Notes: generated by a model not told the origin, from the letters alone. 64,000 nt of DNA from SZAS-103 sp038323475 (GCA_038323475.1 JBBQHA010000002.1:1-64000); one strand, 5' to 3'; positions 7,405 through 15,751 are shown, counted from the first letter of the stretch. Numbers and translations: made by a program.

Positions 7405-9996
7405 ATGTTGTCCGTTCCAGCTTCACCCTCGTCCGCCGCGATCGTTGCCGAGCCCCCAGCCGCCAGCCTGCGCTACCAGGCGCACAAGTTCGGCGGCAGC
7501 AGCGTCGCCGACGCCTCGCGCTATCGCAACGTCGCTGGCCTGATCGGTACGCAGCCCGCGGGGCGGCAGGTCGTCGTCGTATCGGCCATGCACGGCGTCA
7601 CCGATGCGCTGGTCGCACTGGCTACCGACGCCGCCACGCAAGCGGACACGAGCGCGTCTTGGACCGCGCTGCGCGAGCGGCATCTCGAAGCGGCGGACGC
7701 GCTCGACCACGACGCGGTGTGGGGTCTTTCCGCGTGGCTGCGGGCAGAGTTCGATGCGCTGCGCGTGCAACTCGATGCGCTCGCGAAGACGTCGAAAGCG
7801 GACGCAGCGCACATCCACGGCCTCGGTGAAGTCTGGTCGTCGCGCCTGCTGCACACCGCGCTCGTCGCACCTGACAGGCCCGTCGAACCACCCGTTCGTG
7901 GTGAGCCTGTCGAACCACAGGCTCGGGATGAGCGGGTGGAACGTGGTGGTTGGGCGCGACTCGATGCGCGCGACGTGCTGGTCGTGCATCCGGGCGAACT
8001 CGGAGTCGGCGTCGATTGGGTCAGCAGCCGCGAGCGACTGGCGGAATGGCGCGCTGCGCATCCGCAGCCCAATGTCGTCGTCACCGGCTTCGTCGCGCGC
8101 GACCTGCGCGGTCGTCCTACCACGCTCGGCCGCAATGGCAGCGACTATTCCGGCGCGATCTTCGCCGCCTTGTTCGAAGCGCGCGAACTCACGATCTGGA
8201 CCGATGTCGACGGTGTGCTGAGCGCCGACCCGCGGCTGGTGCCGGATGCGGTGTGCCTGGATTCGATCTCGTACGCGGAAGCCTGCGAACTCGCCTACTT
8301 CGGCGCGAAAGTGCTGCACCCGCAGACGATGGCGCCGGCGATGCAGCACGGTCTGCCGATCCGCATCCGCAACACGCTCAATCCATCCGCGCCCGGCACA
8401 TTGATCGCGGGAACGTCCGAGCCGGCGCAGTCGCCGGTGAAGGGCCTGAGCCTCGTCGATGACATGGCCGTGCTCGAACTGACCGGCGCCGGCCTGATCG
8501 GCGTGCCCGGAACCGCCGAGCGGATGTTCGCCGCGCTGCATGCGGCCGGCGTGTCGGTGACGATGATCTCGCAGGGATCGAGCGAGCATTCGATCTGCTG
8601 CGTGGTACGCGCGGCGCAAGCGGAGACTGCGCGGACCGCAGTCACGCGGGCATTCGCGGATGCGATCGCCGACGGCCAGGTCGAAGGCGTGCGGATCACC
8701 CAGGGCATCGCTGTGCTTGCGGCGGTCGGCGACGGCATGGTCGGTGCGCCGGGCGTTGCCGCGCGACTGTTCGCCGGGCTCGCGGACGCACGCGTCAATA
8801 TCCGCGCGATCGCGCAGGGAGCGAGCGAACGCAATATCTCGGTCGCAATCGCCTCCAGGGATGCAACCCGCGCACTGCGCGCCGCGCACACTGCGTTCTG
8901 GTTGTCGCCGCAGACCTTGTCGGTCGGCCTGATCGGGCCTGGCAAGGTCGGCCGCGCACTGCTCGCGCAATTGGCCGACGCATTGCCACGACTCGCCGGC
9001 GCATCGCGGCTGGCATCCAAGGGACTCGACCTGCGCCTGCGCGCGATCGCCAACAGCCGCCACATGCTGCTTGAAGGCAAACGCCTCGCGCCCGCGCAGG
9101 CGGCCTATGCATTGCAGTCGTCGACTCAGGCGCTCGACCTCGATCTGTTCGGCGCGCACGTCCGCGCCGAGCACCTGCCGCATGCGCTGATCGTCGATTG
9201 CAGCGGCAGTGGCGAGGTCGCCTCGCACTACCCTGGCTGGCTTGCGGCCGGCATCCACATCGTCACTGCGAACAAGCATGCCGGCAGCGGCGACTGGGCG
9301 CGCTACCAGGCGATCGCATCGGCCCGGCGCAATGGCGGGCACCTCCGCTACGAAGCCACGGTCGGCGCGGGCCTGCCGGTGATCCAGACCTTGCGCTCGA
9401 TGCTCGACACCGGCGACGAATTGACCGGGATCGAAGGCGTGCTCTCGGGCACGCTCGCGTGGCTGTTCAACTCGTTCGATGGCAGCCGGCCATTCTCCGA
9501 ACTCGTGCGCGAGGCGCGCGCGCTTGGCTACACCGAACCCGATCCACGCGACGATCTTTCCGGCATCGATGTCGCGCGCAAGCTGGTGATCCTCGCGCGC
9601 GAAGCGGGTCGCGCGTTGTCGCTGGGCGAAGTCGAGATCGAAAGCCTCGTTCCGGAATCGTTGCGCGACGTGACCGTCGAGGAGTTCCTTGCGCACCTGC
9701 ACGAACTCGATGCGCCGATGCAGGCGCGACTCGATGCCGCGCGGCGCGACGGGCGCAGCCTGCGCTATCTCGCCAGCCTCGATCGCGATGGCGCGCGCGT
9801 GGGCGTGGCCGCACCCGAGCCCGACCACGCATCCCTGCACAGCCGGCTGACCGACAACCTGATCCAGTTCCGCACGCGCCGCTATGCCGACAATCCGCTG
9901 GTCGTGCAAGGTCCTGGTGCGGGCCCCGACGTCACCGCGGCTGGCGTGTTCGGCGACATCCTCGCGATCGCCCAAATGCTGGGAGCCAGAGCATGA
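7405..9996 (+). CDS. thrA: Bifunctional aspartokinase/homoserine dehydrogenase I
   Basis: 863 residues catalysing the first step (aspartate phosphorylation) and third step (aspartate semialdehyde reduction to homoserine) of threonine synthesis. The kinase half begins with KFGGSS (28-33) and has GRNGSDYSG (242-250) and TDVDGVLSADPR. Two ACT-like regulatory segments (about 355-495) follow, and the homoserine dehydrogenase half starts with the NAD(P) motif GLIGPGKVG (508-516). ATG 7405 is preceded by AGGAG at a good distance. Residues about 156-182 (around PVRGEPVEP) are an insertion encoded by a dispersed repeat and do not belong to the family. First gene of thrABC. Confidence 0.96.
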   Translation: MLSVPASPSSAAIVAEPPAASLRYQAHKFGGSSVADASRYRNVAGLIGTQPAGRQVVVVSAMHGVTDALVALATDAATQADTSASWTALRERHLEAADALDHDAVWGLSAWLRAEFDALRVQLDALAKTSKADAAHIHGLGEVWSSRLLHTALVAPDRPVEPPVRGEPVEPQARDERVERGGWARLDARDVLVVHPGELGVGVDWVSSRERLAEWRAAHPQPNVVVTGFVARDLRGRPTTLGRNGSDYSGAIFAALFEARELTIWTDVDGVLSADPRLVPDAVCLDSISYAEACELAYFGAKVLHPQTMAPAMQHGLPIRIRNTLNPSAPGTLIAGTSEPAQSPVKGLSLVDDMAVLELTGAGLIGVPGTAERMFAALHAAGVSVTMISQGSSEHSICCVVRAAQAETARTAVTRAFADAIADGQVEGVRITQGIAVLAAVGDGMVGAPGVAARLFAGLADARVNIRAIAQGASERNISVAIASRDATRALRAAHTAFWLSPQTLSVGLIGPGKVGRALLAQLADALPRLAGASRLASKGLDLRLRAIANSRHMLLEGKRLAPAQAAYALQSSTQALDLDLFGAHVRAEHLPHALIVDCSGSGEVASHYPGWLAAGIHIVTANKHAGSGDWARYQAIASARRNGGHLRYEATVGAGLPVIQTLRSMLDTGDELTGIEGVLSGTLAWLFNSFDGSRPFSELVREARALGYTEPDPRDDLSGIDVARKLVILAREAGRALSLGEVEIESLVPESLRDVTVEEFLAHLHELDAPMQARLDAARRDGRSLRYLASLDRDGARVGVAAPEPDHASLHSRLTDNLIQFRTRRYADNPLVVQGPGAGPDVTAAGVFGDILAIAQMLGARA
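7876..7950. repeat. Dispersed repeat inserted in frame within thrA
   Basis: The 27 bases at 7892-7918 are the exact reverse complement of 10066-10092 in the thrA-thrB spacer. The core (GTTCGACAGGCTCACCACGAAC in that other orientation, split here for length: GTTCGACAGG then CTCACCACGAAC) is a short palindromic repeat type that I recall from many high-GC proteobacteria. GTCGAACCAC occurs twice (7882-7891 and 7909-7918). The insert adds about 25 residues in a loop of the kinase domain without breaking the frame. The outer limits are approximate. Confidence 0.75.
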
Positions 9997-10065
9997 TCGC
10001 GCGATGCATCCCTATTTCCGACGGGAGGCAGTGGCGCGAAGCGACGAGTGAGGAGCGACAGGAGC

Positions 10066-10092
10066 GTGGTTCGACAGGCTCACCACGAACGG
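10066..10092. repeat. Dispersed repeat copy in the thrA-thrB spacer
   Basis: Twenty-seven bases, GTGGTTCGACAGG followed by CTCACCACGAACGG, identical to the inverted copy inside thrA at 7892-7918. It occupies part of the 145-base gap between thrA and thrB, where the other genes of this operon are tightly packed, so its insertion probably created most of the gap. Confidence 0.8.
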
Positions 10093-10141
10093 ACTACGGG
10101 CAGTTCGAGCCTGAGCCAATTGACAATCGTCGAGGTCTGGA

Positions 10142-11095
10142 ATGAGCACTGAAAGACGCACCCAGGCGCGCGCGTTCGCTCCCGGCAGCGTCGGCAATAT
10201 CGGCGTCGGTTTCGACCTGCTCGGCCACTCCATCGCCGGCGTGAGCGATGTCGCGCTGGTGCGGCGCATCGACGAACCGGTGGTGCGCATCGTCGCGATT
10301 CGCGGCAATAGCGCGGGCTCGGATTCGCTGCCACTCGAAGCCGCGCGCAACACGGCCGGGCAGGCATTGATCGCATTGCGCGAACAGCTCGGCCTTGCCC
10401 ATGGCTTCGAACTCGAACTCGAGAAAGGCATTCCGCTTGGTTCCGGGCTCGGCGGCTCGGCGGCTTCGTGCGTGGCCGCGCTGGTCGCTGCGAACGCGGT
10501 GCTGGACGAGCCGCTGCCGCGTGAGGCGCTGTACCCGTTCGCACTCGATGGCGAGTCGGTGTCGAGCGGCAGCCGGCATGGCGACAACGTCGCGCCGATG
10601 CTGCTCGGCGGGGTGGCGATGGCGACCGCGACGCGGATGATCCAGCTCGCCGTGCCCGACTGGCTGCACGCCGTCGTCGTGCACCCAGACCAGGTGCTGG
10701 AGACGCGGCACGCGCGCGCGGTACTCAGTGAGCCGTATCCGCTGCCGATCGTCGTGAAGCAGAGCGCGCACCTCGCGTTGTTCCTGACCGGCCTGCAGCG
10801 CGGCGATGCGGGCATGATCCGTGAAGGACTCGTGGACCTGCTCGTCGAACCGCGCCGAGCGCCGCTGATCCCGGGCTTCGCGCAGGTGAAGGCCGCGGCG
10901 CTCGACCATCGCGCGCTCGGCGCAAGCATCTCCGGTGGAGGACCGAGCGTGTTCGCGTGGTTCGCATCGAAGGCCGATGCCGACGCAGCCGCACCCGCGA
11001 TGCGCGCCGCGTTTGCGGATGCGGATTTCGATTCGCGTGCCTATGTGACTCCGGTTGCGGGGCCGCGTGCGGAATTGATTGCGGGTGGCGCATGA
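10142..11095 (+). CDS. thrB: Homoserine kinase
   Basis: A 317-residue GHMP-family kinase that phosphorylates homoserine for ThrC. The N-terminal APGSVGNIGVGFD segment and the phosphate-binding loop GIPLGSGLGGSAASC (about 96-110) are intact, as is the C-terminal GASISGGGPSVFAWF motif. ATG 10142 is preceded by GAGG. The stop overlaps the thrC start (ATGA), giving tight coupling to the next enzyme, whereas a 145-base spacer containing a dispersed repeat separates it from thrA. Confidence 0.95.
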   Translation: MSTERRTQARAFAPGSVGNIGVGFDLLGHSIAGVSDVALVRRIDEPVVRIVAIRGNSAGSDSLPLEAARNTAGQALIALREQLGLAHGFELELEKGIPLGSGLGGSAASCVAALVAANAVLDEPLPREALYPFALDGESVSSGSRHGDNVAPMLLGGVAMATATRMIQLAVPDWLHAVVVHPDQVLETRHARAVLSEPYPLPIVVKQSAHLALFLTGLQRGDAGMIREGLVDLLVEPRRAPLIPGFAQVKAAALDHRALGASISGGGPSVFAWFASKADADAAAPAMRAAFADADFDSRAYVTPVAGPRAELIAGGA

Positions 11096-12429
11096 AGTTC
11101 GTCAGCACGCGCGGCGCGACGCCTCCGACATCCATCGACGCGGCGCTTGTCGCCGGACTCGCTCCGGATGGCGGCCTGTATGTGCCGGAATCGATTCCGT
11201 TGTTCGCGTCCAGCGCACCGCAAGCGACACTCGGGGAAACCGCGCAAGCGATACTTGCGCCGTATTTCACCGACTCTGCCTTGCGCGATCGCCTCGCCGC
11301 CATCTGCGCGCATGCGTTTTCCTTCGACGCACCACTGCGCGCATTGCACGGCCCGAACGACTGCGTGCTCGAACTGTTTCACGGCCCGACCGCCGCGTTC
11401 AAGGATTACGCCGCACGCTTCCTCGCGGAGTCCCTCGCCGCACTGCGCGCGGTGGACTCTCCGAGTCCTCCCGCTCTCTCCCAGCCCCTCTCCCGCATGG
11501 GGAGAGGGGCGACGACGACGATCATCGTCGCGACATCCGGCGACACCGGCGCCGCGGTCGCCTCCGCATTCCACCGCCGACCCGGATTCGAGGTCGCGAT
11601 CCTCTACCCGGACGGCCGCGTGGCGCCGCGGCAGGCGCATGGGCTCGAATGCTGGGGCGACAACGTGCGCACGTTCCGCGTCAATGGCAGCTTCGACGAT
11701 TGCCAGCGCCTTGCAAAGCAGGCTTTGGGCGACACCGGCTTGCGCGAGCGCGTTGCGATGAGTTCGGCCAACAGCATCAGTCTCGGCCGCCTGCTGCCGC
11801 AGGTCGCCTACTACGCGCATGCGGCAATGCATTTCTTCGCCGCGCATGGAGCGACACTGAATTTCATCGTCCCCACCGGCAACCTCGGCAACGCCGCGGC
11901 GGCGTTCGTCGGCAAGCGCATGGGGCTGGCGATCGGCGAGATCGTGCTCGCCACCAACGCGAACGATGCGCTGCCACGCTATTTCGCGGGCGGCGACTAT
12001 GCGCCGCGGCCCACGCGCGCAACGCTCGCGAACGCGATGGATGTCGGCGCGCCGAGCAATTTCGAACGCTTGCGCCACTGGCATCGCGACGATGCGGAAC
12101 TGCGCGCGGCATTCGTTGCGCATGCCGTCGATGACGCGACCATCGCCGATACCATCCGCAACGCGCCCGGCCGCCACGGCATCGTGCCCTGTCCGCACAC
12201 CGCGACCGGACTGCACGTGCTCGAACGCCTGCGCGCACGCGGCGACGCACGGCCATGGGCGGTGGTCGCGACCGCGCATCCGTCGAAGTTCGATGGCATC
12301 GTCGAACCGTTGACCGGACACGTGCTGGAACTGCCGCCATCGCTCGCTGAAACGCTGTCGCGACCGGCTTCCGCCGAGCCTCTTGCAGTCGATTACGCTG
12401 CGTTGCGCAAACGACTGCTCGGTGCGTGA
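11092..12429 (+). CDS. thrC: Threonine synthase
   Basis: 445 residues; converts O-phosphohomoserine to threonine with PLP. The N-terminal MKFVSTRG..APDGGLYVPE is typical. The PLP lysine is K104 in HGPTAAFKDY, and the SGDTGAAV loop follows near 149-156. Between these two, residues about 121-140 (SPSPPALSQPLSRMGRG) are foreign to the family and are encoded by a palindromic repeat. The gene starts on the ATGA overlap with thrB and ends the operon; no intrinsic terminator is evident before the ilv promoter about 60 bases later. Confidence 0.95.
   Translation: MKFVSTRGATPPTSIDAALVAGLAPDGGLYVPESIPLFASSAPQATLGETAQAILAPYFTDSALRDRLAAICAHAFSFDAPLRALHGPNDCVLELFHGPTAAFKDYAARFLAESLAALRAVDSPSPPALSQPLSRMGRGATTTIIVATSGDTGAAVASAFHRRPGFEVAILYPDGRVAPRQAHGLECWGDNVRTFRVNGSFDDCQRLAKQALGDTGLRERVAMSSANSISLGRLLPQVAYYAHAAMHFFAAHGATLNFIVPTGNLGNAAAAFVGKRMGLAIGEIVLATNANDALPRYFAGGDYAPRPTRATLANAMDVGAPSNFERLRHWHRDDAELRAAFVAHAVDDATIADTIRNAPGRHGIVPCPHTATGLHVLERLRARGDARPWAVVATAHPSKFDGIVEPLTGHVLELPPSLAETLSRPASAEPLAVDYAALRKRLLGA
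11471..11510. repeat. Palindromic CTCTCCC/GGGAGAG repeat in frame within thrC
   Basis: GCCCCTCTCCC at 11484-11494 pairs perfectly with GGGAGAGGGGC at 11500-11510 around a five-base loop (11 base pairs). Upstream CTCTCTCCCAG adds low-complexity pyrimidine sequence. The element is translated in frame as a proline/serine/arginine-rich stretch in thrC. A related element occurs inside glnE at about 44084-44144. Such C/T-rich palindromes are, from memory, a widespread repeat class in this type of genome. Confidence 0.7.
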
Positions 12430-12489
12430 TTGCGCCGTAACGGTCGATGGAACCGGCACCAATGCCAATCCGGACAATACGGTAGCGTC

Positions 12490-12533
12490 TTGAAAAAAAT
12501 ACTTGACATGCCCGCAAACGCTATGATTATGAT
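12490..12533 (+). promoter_or_regulatory. Probable ilv-leu operon promoter
   Basis: TTGACA at 12503-12508 is a consensus -35. Two overlapping-phase TATGAT hexamers follow at 12522-12527 and 12528-12533; the second gives a 19-base spacer, slightly long. An A-rich run (12493-12499) just upstream could serve as an UP element. The leader ATG lies 31 bases after TTGACA, as at the thr promoter. Confidence 0.6.
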
Positions 12534-12539
12534 CGGGCC

Positions 12540-12695
12540 ATGACGCAGCGCAACAACCACCCGCAGATGTCCCAGTCGATGCCCTCCGGCATCGGCGGAT
12601 CACTGCGCGTCGCGCTCGCGCCGCTCGCCGTTTATTCGTTCGTACTCGTTAGCCTTATTACCGTCCTTCCAGGCGCGGGGTTCGGGAACGTGTAG
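12540..12695 (+). CDS. ilvL: ilv-leu operon leader peptide
   Basis: A 51-codon frame from ATG 12540 to TAG 12693-12695. Between 12603 and 12668 it contains six leucine, five valine and one isoleucine codon within 22 codons (L-R-V-A-L-A-P-L-A-V and then F-V-L-V-S-L-I-T-V-L), exactly what is expected of a sensor of the three branched-chain aminoacyl-tRNAs. It opens with MTQRNNHPQ, almost identical to the thr leader. Internal ATGs at 12567 and 12579 are possible alternative starts. It precedes a classic attenuator and the ilvD gene. Confidence 0.88.
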   Translation: MTQRNNHPQMSQSMPSGIGGSLRVALAPLAVYSFVLVSLITVLPGAGFGNV

Positions 12696-12761
12696 CGACA
12701 AACCACACAGTCCCAGTAGCAAGAACCAGAACCCCGCTCCCGAAAAGGAGCGGGGTTTTTT
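12675..12761 (+). promoter_or_regulatory. ilv-leu transcription attenuator (antiterminator pairing)
   Basis: GCGGGGTTC at 12675-12683, inside the last leader codons, is a perfect nine-base complement of GAACCCCGC at 12729-12737, which includes the left arm of the terminator. A ribosome stalled on the upstream Leu/Val codons leaves 12675-12683 free to form the antiterminator; a ribosome that reaches the stop at 12693 covers it and lets the terminator form. Both arms and the stop codon are placed as in classical amino-acid attenuators. Confidence 0.85.
12731..12761 (+). terminator. Intrinsic terminator of the ilv-leu attenuator
   Basis: CCCCGCTCC (12732-12740) and GGAGCGGGG (12747-12755) form a perfect nine-base-pair stem, extended by an A-T pair, around the loop CGAAAA. 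Six T follow immediately (12756-12761), then G and five more T. It lies 49 bases before the GTG of ilvD. Confidence 0.92.
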
Positions 12762-12809
12762 GTTTTTGCGGTCTGTGACTTCCGAATCGAATTCGAGGAG
12801 TCCCCGTTC

Positions 12810-14624
12810 GTGAAAAGCAATGCCATCAAGCAAGGTCCTGCCCGCGCACCCGCCCGCGCGATGTTGCGTGCGACCGGTCTGGACGATGCCGCCATCGCGA
12901 GGCCGCTGGTCGCGGTCGTGCACACCTGGACCGACGTGTCGCCGTGCAACCTGACCCTGCGCGACCTCGCCCAGCACGTGCGTGCAGGCGTGATCGCTGG
13001 GGGCGGCACGCCGATCGAGTTCAATACCATCGCGGTCACCGACGGCATCGCGATGGGCAGCGAAGGCATGCGCGCTTCACTGCCTTCGCGGGAAACGATC
13101 GCCGATTCGATCGAACTCGCGGTGTCGGGCCATTGCCTCGACGCGATGGTGCTGCTGGTCGGCTGCGACAAGACCATACCGGCTGCGGCGATGGCGGCCG
13201 CGCGGCTCGACATCCCGACCGTGATCCTCTACGGCGGCACGATCATGCCGGGCCAGTGCCACGGCAAGGCGATGACCGTGCAGGACGTGTTCGAGGCAGT
13301 CGGCGCGCATTCGGCGGGCCGCATCGACGATGCCGAACTGCACCACGTCGAATCGCATGCCTGCCCCGGCGCGGGAGCCTGCGGCGGCCAGTTCACCGCG
13401 AACACGATGGCGATGGTGCTGACCTTCCTCGGGTTGTCGCCGCTGCAGCTCAACGACATTCCCGCGCTGCATGCGAGCAAGCCCGCAGCCGCGCGACGCT
13501 GCGGCGAACTGGTGATGCAGCGCCTGCACGATGGTGGGCCGACTCCACGCGACATCCTGTCGCCGATCGCGTTGCGCAACGCTGCGCGCGCGGTTTCCGC
13601 CACGGCGGGCTCGACGAACGCGGTCCTGCATCTGCTTGCGATCGCGCACGAGGCCGGCGTTGCGTTCGACCTCGAGGAGTTCGAGGCAGCAGCCGCGTGT
13701 ACGCCGGTGATCGCCGACCTCAAGCCCGCGGGCCGCTACACCGCGGCGGAGATGTTCGCATTCGGCGGCGCAGCCCTGGTCGCGCGCGAACTGCGGACGG
13801 CGGGACTGATCGAGGACATCGTCACCGTGACCGGTCGCTCGTTCTTCGAAGAGCTCGATGATGCGTGCGAGTCCATCGCAAGGACCTGCGCATCCGCGGG
13901 CGGCGATCCAGTTGCGCCCGCACAACCCATCGTGCGTCCGGTTGCGGATCCGCTGAAACCGCGCGGCGGTTACTCGATCCTGCACGGCGATCTCGCGCCG
14001 GAAGGCTGCATCGTCAAGCTCGCCGGCCACGGCCGCGAGCGCTTCGAAGGCACGGCGCGCGTGTTCGATTCGGAGGAAGCCGCGTTCGCGGCGGTGCAGT
14101 CGCGCCGCATCGTCGCCGGCGATGTCGTGGTGATCCGCTTCGAAGGCCCGGCCGGCGGCCCTGGCATGCGCGAGATGCTCGCGGTGACCGCGGCGCTGGT
14201 CGGACAGGGCCTGGGCGACGACGTCGCGCTGGTCACCGACGGCCGCTTCAGCGGCGCGACGCACGGCTTCATGGTCGGCCATGTCGCGCCGGAAGCGGCG
14301 CGCGGCGGACCTCTCGCGAAACTGCGTGATGGCGATCGCATGCGCATCGATGTCGCGACGCGACGCATCGACACCGATGCCGACCTGTCGATGCGCGAGC
14401 CGGTGCGCATCGCACCGCGCGTCACGACCGGTGCGCTTGCGAAGTACGCGCGCGATGTCGGATCTGCATCGCGTGGCGCGGTGACTGCGCCGGGACCGCT
14501 GGATGTCGAGCCGATGCACCGTGCGGCAGCAGCCATTCCCATCGCCATTCCCATCAGCGTCATCCCCACCATCGATGTCATCCCGAGCGACGCGAGGGAT
14601 CTGTTTGCCGATTCAACCGCCTGA
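12810..14624 (+). CDS. ilvD: Dihydroxy-acid dehydratase
   Basis: 604 residues; dehydrates 2,3-dihydroxy-3-methylbutanoate and its homologue in valine/isoleucine synthesis. Iron-sulfur ligands are visible as C46 (SPCN), C119 (GCDKTIP) and C191 (CPGAGACGGQFTANTM). GTG 12810 is chosen, with GAGGAG nine bases upstream. The C-terminus is odd: after the normal end near GPLDVEP, the protein continues with a low-complexity Ile/Pro stretch and its last 15 or so residues (from IPSDARDLF) are encoded by a dispersed palindromic repeat that supplies the stop codon. First structural gene after the attenuator. Confidence 0.95.
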   Translation: MKSNAIKQGPARAPARAMLRATGLDDAAIARPLVAVVHTWTDVSPCNLTLRDLAQHVRAGVIAGGGTPIEFNTIAVTDGIAMGSEGMRASLPSRETIADSIELAVSGHCLDAMVLLVGCDKTIPAAAMAAARLDIPTVILYGGTIMPGQCHGKAMTVQDVFEAVGAHSAGRIDDAELHHVESHACPGAGACGGQFTANTMAMVLTFLGLSPLQLNDIPALHASKPAAARRCGELVMQRLHDGGPTPRDILSPIALRNAARAVSATAGSTNAVLHLLAIAHEAGVAFDLEEFEAAAACTPVIADLKPAGRYTAAEMFAFGGAALVARELRTAGLIEDIVTVTGRSFFEELDDACESIARTCASAGGDPVAPAQPIVRPVADPLKPRGGYSILHGDLAPEGCIVKLAGHGRERFEGTARVFDSEEAAFAAVQSRRIVAGDVVVIRFEGPAGGPGMREMLAVTAALVGQGLGDDVALVTDGRFSGATHGFMVGHVAPEAARGGPLAKLRDGDRMRIDVATRRIDTDADLSMREPVRIAPRVTTGALAKYARDVGSASRGAVTAPGPLDVEPMHRAAAAIPIAIPISVIPTIDVIPSDARDLFADSTA

Positions 14625-14653
14625 CGGCAGATCCCTAGCTGTTCTCGGGATGA
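14578..14653. repeat. Dispersed palindromic repeat overlapping the ilvD 3' end
   Basis: The 26 bases at 14578-14603 and the 26 bases at 14628-14653 are inverted copies: both contain TCATCCCGAG and AGGGATCTG in matching positions, with seven diverged bases between them. The TCATCCCGAGCGAAGCGAGGGATCT type is, from memory, a very common short repeat. The ilvD stop (14622-14624) lies in the loop, so the ilvD C-terminus comes from this element. Confidence 0.82.
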
Positions 14654-14701
14654 AACCAGCAGCGAGCCACCCACTTCCCGCCCCGCATCCAAGGACCCGC
14701 C

Positions 14702-15751
14702 ATGACCACCACTTCCGCACTGCATCCACGCATCGCCATCGTCGGCTACGGCAGCCAGGGCCGCGCGCATGCGCTGAACCTGCGCGACTCCGGTTTCGAC
14801 GTCACCGTCGGCCTGCGTCCCGGTGGCCCGACCGAACTCGTCGCCTGGGCCGATGGCTTCGCTGTCAAGACGCCTGCAGAGGCGGTCGCGACTGCCGAAC
14901 TCGTCGCGCTGCTGGTGCCCGACATGGTGCAGAAGAAGTTGTACGACGAGGTGCTCGCCACCCATCTGCAGCCTGGCGCGTGCCTGCTGTTCGCGCACGG
15001 TTTGAACGTCCACTTCGAATTGATCGCGCCGCGCGACGACCTCGATGTCGTGCTGGTCGCGCCGAAAGGTCCCGGCGCACTGGTGCGCCGCGAGTACGAG
15101 ATCGGCCGTGGCGTGCCGTGCATCCATGCCGTGCACCAGGACCGCAGCGGGCGGGCCGAAGCGCTCGCCCTCGCGTACGCGGCGGGCCTCGGCGGCGCGC
15201 GCGCGAACCTGATCCGCACCACGTTCAAGGAGGAAACCGAAACCGACCTGTTCGGCGAACAGGCAGTGCTGTGCGGCGGCGTCAGTTCGCTGGTGCAGGC
15301 CGGATTTGAGACGCTGACAGAAGCCGGCTACCAGCCCGAGATCGCCTACTACGAAGTCCTGCACGAACTGAAGCTGATCGTCGACCTGTTCTACGAAGGC
15401 GGCATCACCCGCATGCTGGAGTTCGTCTCCGAGACCGCGCAGTACGGCGACTACGTGAGCGGCCCGCGGGTGATCGACGCCGGCACCAAACAGCGCATGA
15501 AGGCGATCCTGTCGGAGATCCAGGACGGCACCTTCACCCGCAACTGGATCGCCGAACACGCGGCCGGCCTGCCGAACTACCAGCGCATGAAGCAGGCCGA
15601 TCTCGACCATCCGATCGAGGCCGTCGGCAAGCGCCTGCGCGCGAAGATGGTATGGCTCGACAACGACGCGGCGAAAGCGGCCACCCCGTCGTCGACCTCG
15701 ACGGCCGCTGCCGCGCGCGATCGAAAGCCGCATGCAGCGGCCACCGCATGA
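14702..15751 (+). CDS. ilvC: Ketol-acid reductoisomerase
   Basis: 349 residues, class I size; converts acetolactate and acetohydroxybutyrate into the dihydroxy acids using NAD(P)H and Mg2+. The Rossmann motif GYGSQG is at 15-20 and the following cofactor loop is short (VGLRPGG). Metal-binding residues occur in VDLFYEGG and in the FVSETAQYGDY region. After the normal end near MVWLD there is an Ala/Thr-rich tail of about 25 residues without family counterpart. The stop overlaps the ilvG start by four bases (ATGA). Confidence 0.95.
   Translation: MTTTSALHPRIAIVGYGSQGRAHALNLRDSGFDVTVGLRPGGPTELVAWADGFAVKTPAEAVATAELVALLVPDMVQKKLYDEVLATHLQPGACLLFAHGLNVHFELIAPRDDLDVVLVAPKGPGALVRREYEIGRGVPCIHAVHQDRSGRAEALALAYAAGLGGARANLIRTTFKEETETDLFGEQAVLCGGVSSLVQAGFETLTEAGYQPEIAYYEVLHELKLIVDLFYEGGITRMLEFVSETAQYGDYVSGPRVIDAGTKQRMKAILSEIQDGTFTRNWIAEHAAGLPNYQRMKQADLDHPIEAVGKRLRAKMVWLDNDAAKAATPSSTSTAAAARDRKPHAAATA

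Noticed and set aside
7423..9975. An 850-codon minus-strand frame opposite thrA
   Set aside because: High-GC antisense frame; thrA on the other strand has all catalytic motifs.
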